Shown here: one piece after another, positions 16,364 to 24,825 of the stretch
Position numbering within the stretch: position 1 is the first letter of the stretch
How the letters are laid out: every line of letters begins with the position of its first letter
NCBI RefSeq assembly: GCF_020421205.1
Contig: NZ_JAIZZH010000002.1
Location: 1-64,000, forward strand
DNA: 64,000 nucleotides
From: Hymenobacter pini
GTDB taxonomy: Bacteria > Bacteroidota > Bacteroidia > Cytophagales > Hymenobacteraceae
Direction of reading: 5' to 3'
The notes under the pieces: generated by a model
What the model was told of the DNA's origin: nothing
Seen by the model: the letters and a program-made list of their open reading frames with translations, nothing else
Databases searched by the model: none
Position numbers and translations under genes: made by a program

Positions 16364-17215
16364 ATGCTCCGTCTGGCCATCCAGAAATCGGGCCGCCTCA
16401 GCGAAGACTCCCTGAACCTGATTCGGGAGTGCGGCATCAGCTTCCTCAGCTCTTCCTACAAGCTCAAAACCGAAGCCACCAATTTCCCTCTCGAAATTCT
16501 GTACCTGCGCGACGACGATATTCCCGGCTACGTGCAGGATGGTGTGGCCGACCTGGGTATTGTGGGCCAGAACGTGCTGGTGGAAGCCGGCCTGCCCCAG
16601 CTGGAAATTGAGGGCCTGGGCTTCAGCAAGTGCCGCCTGAGCCTGGCCGTGCCCCGCGCCGCCGCCTACGATTCGGTGCAGGATCTGCAGGGCAAGAACA
16701 TTGCTACTTCGTACCCCGAAATTCTGGGCCAGTACCTGCGGGAGCGGGGCGTGAAAGCCAACTTGCATACCATCAGCGGCTCGGTGGAAATTGCCCCCAG
16801 TATTGGGCTGGCCGAGGCCATTTGTGACATCGTGAGCAGCGGCTCCACGCTGCTGGGCAACGGTCTGCGTGAAGTAGAAACCGTGTTTCGCTCGGAAGCC
16901 GTGCTGATTGCCAACCAGAGCCTGAGCGAAGAAAAACGCGAACTGCTGGAGCAGCTACAGTTCCGGATGCAGGCCGTACGCCGGGCCCGTCGCAACAAGT
17001 ATATCGTGCTCAACGCCCCCGTAGCGGCCTTGGATGCGGTGAAGGCCCTGCTGCCCGGCATCAAGTCGCCGACGGTAACCAGGCTGGCTGAGGAGGGGTG
17101 GGTGTCGGTGCAGTCGGTGGTGAACGAGGACGACTTCTGGCACATCACCAGCCAACTCAAAGCCGTCGGCGCCGAAGGCATCTTGGTACTGCCAATTGAG
17201 AAAATGATCAGCTAA
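16364..17215 (+). CDS. hisG: ATP phosphoribosyltransferase, long form
   Basis: First step of histidine synthesis: ATP + PRPP to phosphoribosyl-ATP. The start MLRLAIQKSGRLSEDSLNLI matches HisG, and the PRPP-binding region DIVSSGSTLLGNGLREVETV is at about residues 154-173. A C-terminal extension of about 75 residues after residue 205 (KALLPGIKSPTVTRL, then HITSQLKAVGAEGILVLPIE) is the ACT-like regulatory domain of the long form. The enzyme should therefore be histidine-inhibited and HisZ-independent. It is the first structural gene after the attenuator. Confidence 0.96.
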   Translation: MLRLAIQKSGRLSEDSLNLIRECGISFLSSSYKLKTEATNFPLEILYLRDDDIPGYVQDGVADLGIVGQNVLVEAGLPQLEIEGLGFSKCRLSLAVPRAAAYDSVQDLQGKNIATSYPEILGQYLRERGVKANLHTISGSVEIAPSIGLAEAICDIVSSGSTLLGNGLREVETVFRSEAVLIANQSLSEEKRELLEQLQFRMQAVRRARRNKYIVLNAPVAALDAVKALLPGIKSPTVTRLAEEGWVSVQSVVNEDDFWHITSQLKAVGAEGILVLPIEKMIS

Positions 17216-17219
17216 TTCA

Positions 17220-17311
17220 TGGCTGTTAGCTACTAGCTGTTGGCTGTTAGCGTCCGTTCAGGATGCGGCGCTGATAAGCTAACAGCTAACAGCCATCAGC
17301 TAACAGCTAAA
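17220..17311. repeat. hisG-hisD intercistronic hairpin (unit GCTGTTAGCTGTTAGC)
   Basis: Left arm (about 17220-17250) GGCTGTTAGCTACTAGCTG plus TTGGCTGTTAGC. Right arm (about 17271-17311) AGCTAACAGCTAACAGCC plus ATCAGCTAACAGCTAA. The two arms are complementary over most of their length, and each contains tandem copies of a roughly 7-8 base unit. The loop is about 20 bases. No T-tract is present and the flanking genes are clearly co-directional. Confidence 0.88.
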
Positions 17312-17313
17312 TA

Positions 17314-18615
17314 ATGAACATCTTTCAATATCCGGTACAGGCTGAGTGGGCGGCACTACAGCAGCGGGCCTTGCAACAGGAGGCTCAGGACGTGGAGCAG
17401 CGCGTGCAGCAGATTTTCGACGACGTGCGCCAGCGCGGCGACGCGGCCCTGCTCGACTACGCCCGGCAGTTCGACGGGGCCGACCTCGCGGGCGGCCTGC
17501 GCGTGGGGCCCGAGGAGCTGGCTGCCGCCGCGGCCCAGGTGCCGGCCGAGCTGCAAACGGCCATCCGGCAGGCGCACGCCAATATTCTGCGGTTTCACCA
17601 GGCGCAAATTCCGCAGGAGGAGCGGGTGGAAACCATGCCGGGCGTGATGTGCTGGCGGCGGGCGGTGCCCGTGCAGCGCGTGGGCCTCTACATTCCGGGC
17701 GGCACCGCGCCGCTGTTTAGCACCCTGCTGATGCTGGGCGTACCCGCCCGCCTGGCCGGCTGCCCTGAAATCGTGCTGTGCACTCCGCCTCAGAAAGACG
17801 GCTCGGTGAACCCCATCATCCTGTTCACGGCTGAGCTGCTGGGCATTACCACCATCGTGAAAGCCGGTGGGGCCCAGGCCGTGGCCGCGCTGAGCGGCGG
17901 TACCGACTCGGTGCCGGCCGTGGACAAGATTTTCGGGCCCGGTAACCGCTACGTGACGGCCGCCAAGCAGCTGGCAACCCGCTACGGCGTGGCCATTGAC
18001 ATGCCGGCCGGCCCCTCCGAGGTGCTGGTTATTGCCGACGAATCGGCCACGCCGGCCTTCGTGGCCGCCGACCTGCTCAGCCAGGCCGAGCACGGCCCCG
18101 ACTCCCAGGTGATTCTGCTGTCCGACTCCCTGTCGATGCTGGAGCAGACCAAAGCCGAGGTGGAACGCCAGCTGCGCGAGCTGCCCCGGGCCGAGGTGGC
18201 CGCCCAGGCCCTCACCGAAAGCCGCGCCATTCTGCTGCGCACGCCGGAGGAAATGCTGTACTTCTCGAACCAGTACGCGCCCGAGCACCTGATTCTGGCC
18301 GTACGCAACCCCGAGCAGCTAGCCGAAGGCGTCACCAACGCCGGCTCCGTGTTTCTGGGCCATCTCACCCCGGAAGCCGTGGGCGACTACGCCTCGGGTA
18401 CTAACCACACGCTGCCCACCAACGGCTACGCCCGCAACTACAGCGGCGTGTCGCTGGATTCGTTCCTGAAGAAAATCACCTTCCAGCGCCTCACCCCCGA
18501 AGGGCTGCTTAACGTGGGCCCCGTAGTAGAAACCATGGCCGAAGCCGAAGGCCTCCGTGCCCACGCTCGCGCCGTGACCCTCCGCCTGGAAGCCCTGGCC
18601 GGTGGGGAGGAGTAG
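17314..18615 (+). CDS. hisD: Histidinol dehydrogenase
   Basis: Oxidises histidinol to histidine in two NAD-dependent steps. Family motifs seen: [20 protein letters not shown] (about 126-145), [12 protein letters not shown], the [15 protein letters not shown] stretch, the metal-binding [11 protein letters not shown], and the C-terminal [20 protein letters not shown] with the conserved His. The 433-aa length is normal. The start at 17314 lies three bases after the hairpin. Confidence 0.97.
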   Translation: MNIFQYPVQAEWAALQQRALQQEAQDVEQRVQQIFDDVRQRGDAALLDYARQFDGADLAGGLRVGPEELAAAAAQVPAELQTAIRQAHANILRFHQAQIPQEERVETMPGVMCWRRAVPVQRVGLYIPGGTAPLFSTLLMLGVPARLAGCPEIVLCTPPQKDGSVNPIILFTAELLGITTIVKAGGAQAVAALSGGTDSVPAVDKIFGPGNRYVTAAKQLATRYGVAIDMPAGPSEVLVIADESATPAFVAADLLSQAEHGPDSQVILLSDSLSMLEQTKAEVERQLRELPRAEVAAQALTESRAILLRTPEEMLYFSNQYAPEHLILAVRNPEQLAEGVTNAGSVFLGHLTPEAVGDYASGTNHTLPTNGYARNYSGVSLDSFLKKITFQRLTPEGLLNVGPVVETMAEAEGLRAHARAVTLRLEALAGGEE

Positions 18616-18633
18616 AAACAGATATAAATAACC

Positions 18634-18731
18634 TGTCATCCTGAGCGAAGCGAAGGACCTTATCACGTCAGAACCAGACGTTCGGTAGTAACCCAGACGT
18701 GATAAGGTCCTTCGCTTCGCTCAGGATGACA
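18634..18731. repeat. hisD-hisC hairpin with perfect 36-bp arms
   Basis: TGTCATCCTGAGCGAAGCGA and its continuation (18634-18669) are the exact complement of 18696-18731, with a 26-base loop. The core TCATCCTGAGCGAAGCGAAG is the kind of repeat I recognise as frequent in intergenic DNA of many Bacteroidota. A degenerate relative is found in the hisB-hisH gap. It leaves 14 bases before the hisC ATG. Confidence 0.95.
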
Positions 18732-18745
18732 ATAAGAACCAACCG

Positions 18746-19798
18746 ATGTTCAACCTTGATAGCCTCGTACGCCCCAACATCCGGGGCATGAAGCCCTACT
18801 CGTCGGCCCGCGACGAATTCCAGGGCGAGGCCCAGGTCATGCTCGACGCCAACGAGAACAGCCTCGGCAGCGCCGGCCCCGACCATTTCAACCGCTACCC
18901 CGACCCGCTGCAGCGCGCTGTGAAGCAGGAGCTGGCCCAGCTCAAAGCCGTGCGCCCCGAGCAGATTTTCCTCGGTAACGGCTCCGATGAAGCCATCGAC
19001 CTGCTGGTGCGCCTCACCTGCGTGCCCGGCCACGACAGCCTGCTCATCCTGCCGCCCACCTACGGCATGTACGAGGTGGCCGCCAACCTGAATGATGTGC
19101 GCGTGGAGCGCCAGCAGCTAACGCCCGACTTCCAGCTCTCGCCCGAAATCGTGGCCGGCGTGCTGGCGTCGGATGCCAAAATCGTGTGGCTCTGCTCGCC
19201 CAATAACCCCACCGGCAACCTGCTTCACGCCGAAGCCATCGAGGAAATTCTGCGCGGTTTCCGCGGGCTGGTGATAGTAGATGAGGCCTACGCCGATTTC
19301 GCCGCTGCCCCCAGCTGGACCACCCGCCTGGCCGAATTCCCCAACCTGGTGGTGCTGCAAACCTTCTCTAAAGCCTGGGGCCTGGCTGGCCTGCGCCTGG
19401 GTATGGCCTTCGCCTCGCCGGAAATCATCGGCTACCTCAACAAAATCAAGCCGCCCTACAACGTGTCGGAGGCCACGCAGCGCTTTGCATTACAGGCCCT
19501 GCGCGACGCCGACCGGTTTGAGGCGCTGCGCCAGCAGTTGCTGGTAGGCCGCGACTGGCTGGCCGAGCGCCTGCCCGCGCTGCCCATCGTGGCGGAGGTG
19601 TTCCCCTCAGATGCCAACTTCCTGCTGGTCCGTTTCCACCCCGACGCCACGGCCGTGTACGATTTCCTGGTAGCCCGGGGCATCATCGTGCGCAACCGCA
19701 CTACCCAGCCCGGCTGCGCCGGTACGCTCCGCCTCACCGTGGGCACCCCCGCCGAGAACGAACTGCTGCTCCAGGCTCTGCAGGAGTTCGACGCATAA
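18746..19798 (+). CDS. hisC: Histidinol-phosphate aminotransferase
   Basis: PLP-dependent fold-type I aminotransferase. LDANENSLGSAGPDHFNRYP near the N-terminus, WLCSPNNPTGNLL, the VIVDEAYADFA motif with the PLP-ring Asp, and the Schiff-base Lys in LQTFSKAWGLAGLRLGMA are all present. A C-terminal Arg-containing motif (IIVRNRTT) binds the substrate carboxylate or phosphate. The 350-aa length is normal. The kinase gene follows after only 29 bases, without a hairpin. Confidence 0.96.
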   Translation: MFNLDSLVRPNIRGMKPYSSARDEFQGEAQVMLDANENSLGSAGPDHFNRYPDPLQRAVKQELAQLKAVRPEQIFLGNGSDEAIDLLVRLTCVPGHDSLLILPPTYGMYEVAANLNDVRVERQQLTPDFQLSPEIVAGVLASDAKIVWLCSPNNPTGNLLHAEAIEEILRGFRGLVIVDEAYADFAAAPSWTTRLAEFPNLVVLQTFSKAWGLAGLRLGMAFASPEIIGYLNKIKPPYNVSEATQRFALQALRDADRFEALRQQLLVGRDWLAERLPALPIVAEVFPSDANFLLVRFHPDATAVYDFLVARGIIVRNRTTQPGCAGTLRLTVGTPAENELLLQALQEFDA

Positions 19799-19827
19799 TT
19801 TCTCAACGCCAAGTTAGTGGTGCTATC

Positions 19828-20277
19828 ATGCAACTCGTGCTGTTCTGCGGAATTCAGGCCACCGGAAAATCGACGTTTTACCAACAGCGGTTTTTCCATA
19901 CGCACGTGCGCATCAGCATGGACCTGCTGCGCACGCGCCACCGGGAACGGCGGTTGCTGGAGTTGTGCCTGGAAACCCAGCAACGCTGCGTGATAGATAA
20001 CACCAACCCTACACAGGCTGAGCGGGCCGTATATCTGGCGGCGGCTCGGGCGGCGGGGTTTGAGGTAGTTGGCTATTTCTTTCAGTCGGTGGCGGCGGAG
20101 GCCCTGGTGCGCAACCAGCAGCGTCCGCCGGAGCGACAGATACCCGATAAGGGTATTCGGGCTACCCGTAACCGGTTGGAGTTGCCCACTCGCGCCGAAG
20201 GATTTGACCAGTTGTACTTTGTGCGGGCCCTCGGTAATCAGGAATTTGACGTGACCACTTGGCAAGATGAAATTTGA
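19828..20277 (+). CDS. P-loop polynucleotide-kinase-like protein
   Basis: A 149-aa P-loop protein. Walker A is GIQATGKST (residues 8-16). Two further stretches resemble those of T4-type polynucleotide 5'-kinase: SMDLLRTR (about 30-37), standing where the substrate-binding D..R motif occurs, and CVIDNTNPT (about 54-62), resembling the DTN strand. Arg/Gln-rich RNQQRPPERQ (about 92-101) may act as the lid. I infer phosphorylation of a nucleic-acid or nucleotide 5' end; the true substrate is unknown. Its end overlaps the start of the Thg1-like gene by 11 bases, so the two are probably translationally coupled. It is not a normal member of his operons. Confidence 0.75.
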   Translation: MQLVLFCGIQATGKSTFYQQRFFHTHVRISMDLLRTRHRERRLLELCLETQQRCVIDNTNPTQAERAVYLAAARAAGFEVVGYFFQSVAAEALVRNQQRPPERQIPDKGIRATRNRLELPTRAEGFDQLYFVRALGNQEFDVTTWQDEI

Positions 20278-21031
20278 CGACCTCGACGCGCGGATGCGCG
20301 TGTTTGAAACCGCCCACGACCACTGCGCGCTGCCCGGCCTCTACCTGGTGGCACGTTTGGATGGGCGGGGCTTCACCCGGCTAACCAAGGAAGTACATAC
20401 GTTTGAAGCTCCCTTCGATGTGCGCATGCGCGACTACATGGCCGAAACCACCCGGCATTTGCTGGAATGCGGCTTCCGAATGGTGTACGGTTATACGCAG
20501 AGCGACGAAATTTCTCTCTTGCTGCATCCTACTGAAGATTCATTCGGGCGCAAGCTGCGCAAGTATACCTCGGTGCTGGCTGGCGAAGCTTCCGCAAAGT
20601 TTTCCTTGCTGCTAGGTGATGTTGGCGTTTTTGACTGCCGGATCTCCCAACTACCCCGGCGTGATGATGTAGTTGACTATTTCCGGTGGCGACAGGAAGA
20701 CGCGGCCCGCAACTCGCTGAATGCCCATTGTTACTGGCTGCTGCGCAAACAGGGCCGCACCGTAGCGGAGGCCACGGCCCAAGTGAAAGGCCAACGCACC
20801 GCTACCAAGCACGACTTGCTGTTTGCAAACGGTATTAACTATAATGACTTGCCAGCCTGGCAAAAACGGGGGCTAGGTGTGTATTGGGAGGATTACCGGA
20901 AAGACGGATATAATCCATACACGCAAGAGCCAGTACAGACAATACGTCGCCGGCTCTCGCTAAATACAGAACTACCATTGGGCGACGCTTACGCGAGTTT
21001 CATTCGCAGCCTATTACCTGCGGCCGACTAA
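20267..21031 (+). CDS. tRNA(His) guanylyltransferase-like protein (Thg1-like 3'-5' polymerase)
   Basis: Thg1 superfamily. The metal-binding motif [16 protein letters not shown] has D32-G33, and the second acidic motif [13 protein letters not shown] has D80-E81. [20 protein letters not shown] (about 138-157) corresponds to the conserved R-N-x-L-N block of the family. The length of 254 aa is typical. Eukaryotic Thg1 adds G-1 to tRNA-His, while bacterial Thg1-like proteins extend the 5' ends of truncated tRNAs in the 3'-5' direction. Bacterial tRNA-His usually encodes G-1, so repair is the likelier role. The gene overlaps the kinase gene by 11 bases and sits between hisC and hisB, probably under the his attenuator. 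Confidence 0.9.
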   Translation: MKFDDLDARMRVFETAHDHCALPGLYLVARLDGRGFTRLTKEVHTFEAPFDVRMRDYMAETTRHLLECGFRMVYGYTQSDEISLLLHPTEDSFGRKLRKYTSVLAGEASAKFSLLLGDVGVFDCRISQLPRRDDVVDYFRWRQEDAARNSLNAHCYWLLRKQGRTVAEATAQVKGQRTATKHDLLFANGINYNDLPAWQKRGLGVYWEDYRKDGYNPYTQEPVQTIRRRLSLNTELPLGDAYASFIRSLLPAAD

Positions 21032-21098
21032 GGGCTGCACCTTTCTTTTTGTTTGTCAAGCCGCAGAGCACAGTGTACTCACGGCATGTTTTCTCTCC

Positions 21099-22211
21099 AT
21101 GAAAAAAGTACTCTTCATTGACCGCGACGGGACCATTCTCATCGAGCCGCCGACGGATTTCCAGGTGGACGCGCTGACGCGGGAAAAATTTCAGTTTGTG
21201 CCCGGCGCCATCACCGGTCTGGCGCGCATTGCCCGCGAGCTGGACTACGAGCTGGTGCTGGTGAGCAACCAGGACGGTCTCGGCACCGAGAGCTTCCCGG
21301 AGGATACCTTCTGGCCGGCGCACAATATGATGCTCGACGTGCTGCGCTCGGAAGGAGTGGAGTTCGTGCGCGAGCACATCGACCGGAGCTTCCCCCACGA
21401 GAACCTGCCCACCCGCAAGCCTGGCACCGGCATGCTTACCCAGTACCTGAGCGAGGGAAGCGGCTATGACTTGGAAAATTCCTTCGTCATCGGTGACCGG
21501 CTGACCGACGTGGAGCTGGCCCAGAATCTGGGCTGCCAGTCCATCCTGCTAAAGCCGGAAGGGGAGGGCGACGAGCGCGCCGCGCTGACCACCATGAGCT
21601 GGGAAAAAATATACCAGTTTCTGCGGCTGCCCGCCCGCACCGCCGTGGTACAACGCGACACGAACGAAACTAAAATCCGCATCGAGCTGAACCTCGACGG
21701 CAACGGCCGCCCCGAGATGCACACCGGCCTGGGCTTTTTCGACCACATGCTCGACCAGCTTAGCAAGCACTCGGGCGTGGATATGAAAATCACCGTACAG
21801 GGCGACCTGCACATCGACGAGCACCACACTATTGAGGACACGGCCATTGCCCTGGGCGAAGCCTTCACTCAGGCCCTCGGCGACAAGCGCGGCCTGGCCC
21901 GTTACGGCTTTCTGCTGCCCATGGACGACGTGCTGGCTCAGGCCGCCATCGACTTCTCGGGCCGCCCCTGGATTGTGTGGGACGCCGAGTTCAAGCGCGA
22001 GAAAGTAGGGGATATGCCCTGCGAAATGTTTTACCATTTCTTCAAGAGCTTCTCCGACGCCGCCCGCTGCAACCTCAACATTAAAGCCGAGGGGCAGAAC
22101 GAGCATCACAAGATCGAAGCCATTTTCAAGGCCGTAGCCAAGTCTATCAAAATGGCTCTGGTGCGCGACGCCGGCCGCATGGAAATCCCCAGCACGAAAG
22201 GCGTTTTGTAG
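21099..22211 (+). CDS. hisB: Bifunctional histidinol-phosphatase / imidazoleglycerol-phosphate dehydratase
   Basis: N-terminal HAD-type phosphatase with [13 protein letters not shown] (nucleophile D8, D10), the second HAD motif [10 protein letters not shown] and a Cys/His-containing zinc-loop area. The C-terminal dehydratase starts near residue 185 ([49 protein letters not shown]), with its manganese-binding His clusters. It catalyses steps 7 and 9 of histidine synthesis. The 370-aa length is the fused form, as in enterobacteria. Confidence 0.97.
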   Translation: MKKVLFIDRDGTILIEPPTDFQVDALTREKFQFVPGAITGLARIARELDYELVLVSNQDGLGTESFPEDTFWPAHNMMLDVLRSEGVEFVREHIDRSFPHENLPTRKPGTGMLTQYLSEGSGYDLENSFVIGDRLTDVELAQNLGCQSILLKPEGEGDERAALTTMSWEKIYQFLRLPARTAVVQRDTNETKIRIELNLDGNGRPEMHTGLGFFDHMLDQLSKHSGVDMKITVQGDLHIDEHHTIEDTAIALGEAFTQALGDKRGLARYGFLLPMDDVLAQAAIDFSGRPWIVWDAEFKREKVGDMPCEMFYHFFKSFSDAARCNLNIKAEGQNEHHKIEAIFKAVAKSIKMALVRDAGRMEIPSTKGVL

Positions 22212-22434
22212 TTTATTCATTTGTTTAAACATATGGATAAACGGTTGTTCGTGTGTACGTTGCGAGTATAATTGTCATTCTGGGTGGAGCGAAGTACCTT
22301 ATGACATCGGAACTAACCGCACATACGTGGTAAGGTCTTTTGCTCCGCTCAGAATGAAATATTACCAGCCTAAACGACTTTATACATTTGTTTAAGCATA
22401 AGAATAAACACTTGCTGACTTCTGATATTTTCAA
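22212..22434. repeat. hisB-hisH composite repeat: two AT-rich palindromes flanking a hairpin
   Basis: This 223-base gap holds no gene. The centre (about 22273-22362) is an imperfect hairpin. Its left arm CATTCTGGGTGGAGCGAAG and right arm CTCCGCTCAGAATGA are relatives of the hisD-hisC repeat. On either side lie two related AT-rich segments of about 35 bases (22212-22247 and 22377-22414), both containing CATTTGTTTAA and ending ATAAAC. Each is itself nearly palindromic (for example GTTTAAAC at the first one's centre). The structure reads as palindrome - hairpin - palindrome. Confidence 0.75.
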
Positions 22435-23025
22435 ATGGAAATAGCCATCATTGATTACAAAGGCGGCAACGTGCAGTCGGTGCTGTTTGCGCTGGAACGG
22501 CTGGGCGTGCAGGCCACGCTCACGGCCGACCACGACGTGATTCGCCGCGCCGATAAGGTGCTGTTCCCGGGCGAGGGCGAGGCCGCCTCCGCCATGCGGG
22601 AGCTGCGCGCCCAGGGCCTGCACGAGCTGCTGCCCACGCTCACGCAGCCGTTCCTGGGCATCTGCCTGGGCATGCAGCTGCTGGGCCGCCACACCCAGGA
22701 AGGGGGCGGTACCGACCTGCTCGGTATTCTGCCTTTCGACGTGGTGCGGTTCCCGGCTACGCCGGAGTACAAAGTGCCGCACATGGGCTGGAACAACCTG
22801 CAGGCCTTGCGCGGTCCGCTATTCGAAGGCCTCAGCGCTGAGGACTACGTGTACTTCGTGCACAGCTACTACGCTCCGGTAGGTGAGTATACCATTGCCG
22901 AGGCCGCGTACCCCGCGCCGTTCAGCGCCGCCGTGCAGCACGAGAACTTCTACGCCGTGCAGTTCCACACCGAAAAGAGCGGCCCCGTCGGCACCCGCAT
23001 CCTGGAAAACTTCTTGAAAATGTAG
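22435..23025 (+). CDS. hisH: Imidazole glycerol phosphate synthase, glutaminase subunit
   Basis: Class I glutamine amidotransferase that feeds ammonia to HisF. The nucleophile Cys is in FLGICLGMQLLG (about residue 78), and the catalytic His/Glu pair is in AVQFHTEKSGPVGTRIL (about 180-196). The N-terminal IAIIDYKGGNVQSV and HMGWNNLQ motifs are typical. The 196-aa length is normal. Confidence 0.97.
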   Translation: MEIAIIDYKGGNVQSVLFALERLGVQATLTADHDVIRRADKVLFPGEGEAASAMRELRAQGLHELLPTLTQPFLGICLGMQLLGRHTQEGGGTDLLGILPFDVVRFPATPEYKVPHMGWNNLQALRGPLFEGLSAEDYVYFVHSYYAPVGEYTIAEAAYPAPFSAAVQHENFYAVQFHTEKSGPVGTRILENFLKM

Positions 23026-23127
23026 TGCGCAGTGCTTGGTGCCTAGTGCTTAGGCTGGCGAACAGTTTAGGCACCGATTGGCTGTTAGAACGGTATAAGC
23101 ACCAAGCACTCGGCACTAAGCACTAAA
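23023..23127. repeat. hisH-hisA hairpin (unit like AGTGCTTGGTGCCT)
   Basis: Left arm (about 23023-23052) with GCAGTGCTTGGTGCCTAGTG. Right arm (about 23096-23127) with AAGCACCAAGCACTCGGCAC. The arms are complementary with few mismatches and internally repetitive (AGTGCTTGGTGCCTAGTGCT). The loop is about 43 bases. The left arm begins at the hisH stop codon. Confidence 0.88.
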
Positions 23128-23132
23128 TCCAC

Positions 23133-23849
23133 ATGGAAATCATTCCCGCTATTGACCTCATAGGCGGCCAGTGCGTGCGCCTGACGGAGGGCGACTTTGC
23201 CCAGCAGACCACCTACGATGCCGACCCGCTGGCCGTGGCCCAACGCTTCGAGGCCGCCGGCGTGAAGCGCCTGCACCTGGTGGACCTCGACGGGGCCCGC
23301 GCCAAGCGCCCCGTGAACCTGCCCGTGCTGGAGCGCATTGCCCGCCACACTAGCCTGCACATCGACTTCGGGGGCGGGCTGCAAAGTGAAGAAGCCGTAC
23401 GCCAGGCCTTCGACGCCGGGGCCCGGCAGATTACCGCTGGCAGCATTGCCGTGCGCGAGCCCGAAACCGTGAACGGCTGGCTCCGCGCCTTCGGGGCCGA
23501 CCGCATCATCATCGGGGCCGACTACCGCGACAACCACATTTCCATCAACGCCTGGGCCGAGCAGAGCGAACGGACGCTACGGGAGTTTGTGGAGGGCTAC
23601 CTGGCCAGCGGGGCCACCACCTTCATCTGCACCGACGTGAGCAAGGACGGTAAGCTCCAGGGCCCGTCGCTCGCTACGTACACCGAGCTCCGCGAGCAGC
23701 TGCCCGCCGCCCGCCTCATCGCCAGCGGCGGCGTCACCACCATTGCCGACGTGGAGGCCCTGGCCGCCGTGGGCATGCACGGGGCCATCATTGGCAAAGC
23801 CATCTACGAAGGCACCATCACGCTGGAGCAGCTGCAGCCCTGGCTGTAG
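23133..23849 (+). CDS. hisA: ProFAR isomerase (phosphoribosylformimino-AICAR-phosphate isomerase)
   Basis: Fourth enzyme of the pathway. The start MEIIPAIDLIGGQCVRLTEG carries the catalytic D8. The repeated-half barrel shows HIDFGGGLQSEEAVRQAF, IIIGADYRDN with the second catalytic Asp, FICTDVSKDGKLQGPS, and ASGGVTTIADVEAL. The 238-aa length is normal. Confidence 0.97.
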   Translation: MEIIPAIDLIGGQCVRLTEGDFAQQTTYDADPLAVAQRFEAAGVKRLHLVDLDGARAKRPVNLPVLERIARHTSLHIDFGGGLQSEEAVRQAFDAGARQITAGSIAVREPETVNGWLRAFGADRIIIGADYRDNHISINAWAEQSERTLREFVEGYLASGATTFICTDVSKDGKLQGPSLATYTELREQLPAARLIASGGVTTIADVEALAAVGMHGAIIGKAIYEGTITLEQLQPWL

Positions 23850-23963
23850 ATTCGTTTTTCGTTGTTAGTTGTTCGTTTTTCGCCCGGTTCATTTAAGAGG
23901 AAACGAGGTCTGCCGACGAACAATCAACAGCCGAAAAACGAACAACCACTAACGAAAAACGAG
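23849..23963. repeat. hisA-hisF hairpin (unit GTTCGTTTTTCGTTGTTAG)
   Basis: Left arm (about 23849-23885) TTCGTTTTTCGTTGTTAG plus TTGTTCGTTTTTCG. Right arm (about 23925-23963) the complement, with CGAAAAACGAACAACCAC and TAACGAAAAACGAGC. It is internally tandem and uses the same unit type as the folC-trmB gap 20 kb away. Confidence 0.88.
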
Positions 23964-23968
23964 CAAGT

Positions 23969-24727
23969 ATGCTAACCAAACGAATCATACCCTGCCTCGA
24001 CGTGAAGGACGGGCGCACCGTAAAAGGTGTGCGCTTCGAGGGTCTGCGCGACGCCGGCGACCCGGTGGCGCTGGCCGCCCGCTACGCCCGCGAGGGGGCC
24101 GACGAACTGGTGTTCCTCGATATCACCGCCACCAACCAGAAGCGCGCCACGCTGGTGGCCCTGGTGCGCGACGTGGCCCGGGAGCTGGACATTCCGTTCA
24201 CCGTGGGCGGCGGCATCGGCACCGTATCCGACGTGGAAGCCCTGCTGATGAACGGGGCCGACAAAGTGAGCATCAACTCGGCCGCGTTGGCGCGCCCCGA
24301 GCTGATTGACGAGCTGGCCGCCCGCTTCGGCTCCCAGTGCATCGTGGTGGCCGCCGATGCCCGCTACCATGACGCCGACGGCTGGCAGATCTACACCCGG
24401 GCCGGTACCCACAACACCGGCCGTGACGCGGTGCAGTGGTGCCGGGAAGCTGCCGAGCGGGGTGCGGGCGAAATCCTGTTAACCTCCATGAGCAACGACG
24501 GCACCAAGGACGGCTTTGCGCTGGACATTACCGGGGCCGTGAGCCGGGCCATCACCATTCCGGTGGTAGCCTCGGGTGGTGCTGGTTCCAAGCAGGACTT
24601 CACCAACGTGTTCCAGCAGGCCCACGCAGACGCTGGCCTCGCCGCCAGTATCTTCCACTTTGGCGAAATCGGTATCCGCGAGCTGAAAGAACACCTGCGT
24701 CAGGACGGCATTGCCGTGCGTCTGTAA
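23969..24727 (+). CDS. hisF: Imidazole glycerol phosphate synthase, cyclase subunit
   Basis: The barrel starts with [20 protein letters not shown], carrying the catalytic D11. [17 protein letters not shown] and [20 protein letters not shown] carry the second catalytic Asp (near residue 130). [16 protein letters not shown] and VVASGGAGS complete the phosphate sites. The 252-aa length is normal. It works with HisH. Confidence 0.97.
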   Translation: MLTKRIIPCLDVKDGRTVKGVRFEGLRDAGDPVALAARYAREGADELVFLDITATNQKRATLVALVRDVARELDIPFTVGGGIGTVSDVEALLMNGADKVSINSAALARPELIDELAARFGSQCIVVAADARYHDADGWQIYTRAGTHNTGRDAVQWCREAAERGAGEILLTSMSNDGTKDGFALDITGAVSRAITIPVVASGGAGSKQDFTNVFQQAHADAGLAASIFHFGEIGIRELKEHLRQDGIAVRL

Positions 24728-24729
24728 TG

Positions 24730-24820
24730 TAGTATTGAGTAGTTGGTATTGAGTAGTGAGAAACTACTTACTGTGCATCAAACCGATTACTCACTACTCA
24801 ATACCAACTACTCAATACTA
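24730..24820. repeat. hisF-hisIE hairpin with perfect 31-bp arms (unit TATTGAGTAGTTGG)
   Basis: 24730-24760 is exactly complementary to 24790-24820, with a 29-base loop. Each arm contains two tandem copies of a roughly 14-15 base unit (TATTGAGTAGTTGG then TATTGAGTAGTGAG). The right arm ends five bases before the hisIE start. Confidence 0.95.
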
Positions 24821-24825
24821 ACCCA

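Noticed and set aside
18634-18731. Insertion sequence ends
   Set aside because: Perfect inverted arms suggested terminal repeats, but the loop is only 26 bases and no transposase is nearby.
17220-24820. CRISPR array
   Set aside because: The repeats in the his operon are inverted, differ between gaps and are not regularly spaced with unique spacers. No cas genes are present.
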